DNA from: JAHEJX01 sp041605955
Lineage (GTDB): Bacteria > Actinomycetota > Acidimicrobiia > Spongiisociales > UBA5794
Length of the DNA stretch: 40,197 nt
Assembly (NCBI GenBank): GCA_041605955.1
Contig: JBFIXI010000036.1
Span: 1 to 40,197, forward strand
Reading direction: 5' to 3'
The number at the start of each line of letters is the position of its first letter. Position 1 is the first letter of the stretch. A program made the translations under genes and the position numbers. The notes beneath the pieces are model-generated. The model searched no databases and was not told where the DNA came from. It worked only from the letters and a program-made list of their open reading frames with translations. Of the stretch, positions 39,634-40,197 are shown piece by piece.

Positions 39634-40197
39634 TGCGAGGCGGCGGTGTGGGTCCCCCCGAAGGGGGGAAGGTTCCTGCAAGGCGGCGGAGCCGCCGAAG
39701 GAGGTAGGGGGGCGACACCTGGCGCGGCATCACCAACTGAGGTAGTCCCCGCCGCCGACGGCCACGACAACCTGTAACCGGGCCTCCCATCCGCACGCGC
39801 CCCCCTTCCAGCCGCCTACAGCGGCTGTCCCCCCTCCGGGGGGACCCACGCGCGACCCCCGGTTCTGTCGATCGCCGTCCGATCGCAGCCAAACGTCCCG
39901 AACCAGTTCCCGACGAGGCGGCAATGTGGGTCCCCCCGAAGGGGGAAGGTTCCTGCAAGGCGGCGGAGCCGCCGAAGGAGGTAGGGGGGCGCCACCTGGC
40001 GCGGCATCACCAACTGAGGTAGCCCCCGCCGCCGACGGCCACGACAACCTCTAACCGGGCCTCCCGTCGGCACGCGCCCCCCTTCCAGCCGCCTACAGCG
40101 GCTGTCCCCCCTCCGGGGGACCCACGCGCGACCCCCGGTTCTGTCGATCGCCGTCCGATCGCAGCCAAACGTCCCGAACCAGTTCCTGCGAGGCGGC
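39634..40197. repeat. Tandem ~277-bp structured non-coding repeats, continuing past window
   Basis: Unit 1 is 39634-39911 (278 bp), unit 2 is 39912-40186 (275 bp), and a third begins at 40187. The copies are nearly identical, with few substitutions and three one-base indels. Each holds a near-perfect 20-21-bp inverted repeat: GTGGGTCCCCCCGAAGGGGG at 39648-39667 against CCCCCTCCGGGGGGACCCAC at 39830-39849, and 39926-39945 against 40106-40125 in copy 2. Inside are smaller hairpins (GGCGGC-GGA-GCCGCC; CAGCCGC-CTACA-GCGGCTG) and AAGGAGGT at 39698 and 39975. Long open frames on the minus strand only reflect the base composition. It could be a repetitive extragenic or MITE-like element; the role is unknown. 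Confidence 0.8.

Noticed and set aside
39730..40047. Minus-strand open frame of ~105 codons within the terminal repeats
   Set aside because: It follows the repeat composition (Pro, Gly, Arg) and has no ribosome site or family. It reappears because the DNA repeats, not because a protein is kept.
39634..40197. Terminal repeats as a CRISPR array or integron attC array
   Set aside because: Units are ~277 bp and nearly identical over their full length; there are no short repeats with unique spacers, no cas genes, no integrase, and no cassette genes between units.

Overview
The window is G+C-rich bacterial chromosomal DNA with many GTG/TTG starts, short intergenic gaps and clear Shine-Dalgarno sequences. 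The gene mix (tandem DUF4389 proteins, secreted LVIVD-repeat propellers, an HLD-III-like haloalkane dehalogenase, a heterotetrameric sarcosine oxidase locus, Asp/Cys-poor EndoV-like protein) suggests an Actinomycetota chromosome, perhaps an environmental or marine Acidimicrobiia-like lineage. That placement is inference: there is no rRNA or other marker gene here. I saw no tRNA, CRISPR array, transposase, integrase or phage gene.

Left part (1-8.3 kb): a partial ACSF3/MatB-type malonyl-CoA synthetase runs off the left edge. Divergent from it is a secreted M23 peptidase fused to an LVIVD propeller. Then come a NIPSNAP protein, a small membrane protein and a DinB enzyme, all on the minus strand. 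Next is an oxalyl-CoA-synthetase-like acyl-CoA ligase that is broken by a single frameshift and translationally coupled to an LpxL-like acyltransferase. An AAA+ ATPase with a C-terminal winged helix faces them.

Middle part (8.4-26.9 kb): a mosaic of small, mostly monocistronic genes. They include a histidine phosphatase, a two-domain DUF4389 membrane protein preceded by a decayed paralogue, a LigI-like amidohydrolase, a small lipoprotein, a polytopic membrane protein, a STAS-like protein, a phytase-like esterase, a haloalkane dehalogenase, a conserved unknown, a zinc alcohol dehydrogenase, a degenerate EndoV homologue, a tandem-HTH protein, several secreted unknowns, an M16-like peptidase, a second LVIVD propeller, a PD-(D/E)XK-like/wHTH protein with a decayed partial copy 2 kb away, a VanZ protein, a PA-IL-like domain protein and an HNH endonuclease. 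Several convergent or 3' gaps carry strong perfect stem-loops.

Right part (27.2-40.2 kb): a membrane-anchored propeller, an RTX calcium-binding protein, a SnoaL-like protein and a beta-lactamase-family lipoprotein that is frameshifted just after its lipobox. These are followed by the best-defined functional unit: a minus-strand operon DAO oxidoreductase-soxB-soxD-soxA-soxG, with a second DAO oxidoreductase divergently transcribed. It should oxidise sarcosine, and probably related N-methyl amino acids such as those from glycine betaine breakdown, to glycine plus methylene-THF. The window ends in a tandem array of ~277-bp non-coding units, each bounded by inverted repeats, which continues past the right edge.

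The most interesting items are the EndoV homologue lacking its catalytic aspartates, the structured terminal tandem repeat, the M23-LVIVD fusion, the coupled ligase/acyltransferase pair with an aberrant acyltransferase motif, and the repeated pattern of intact gene plus nearby decayed paralogue. I did not find a clearly new multi-gene system.
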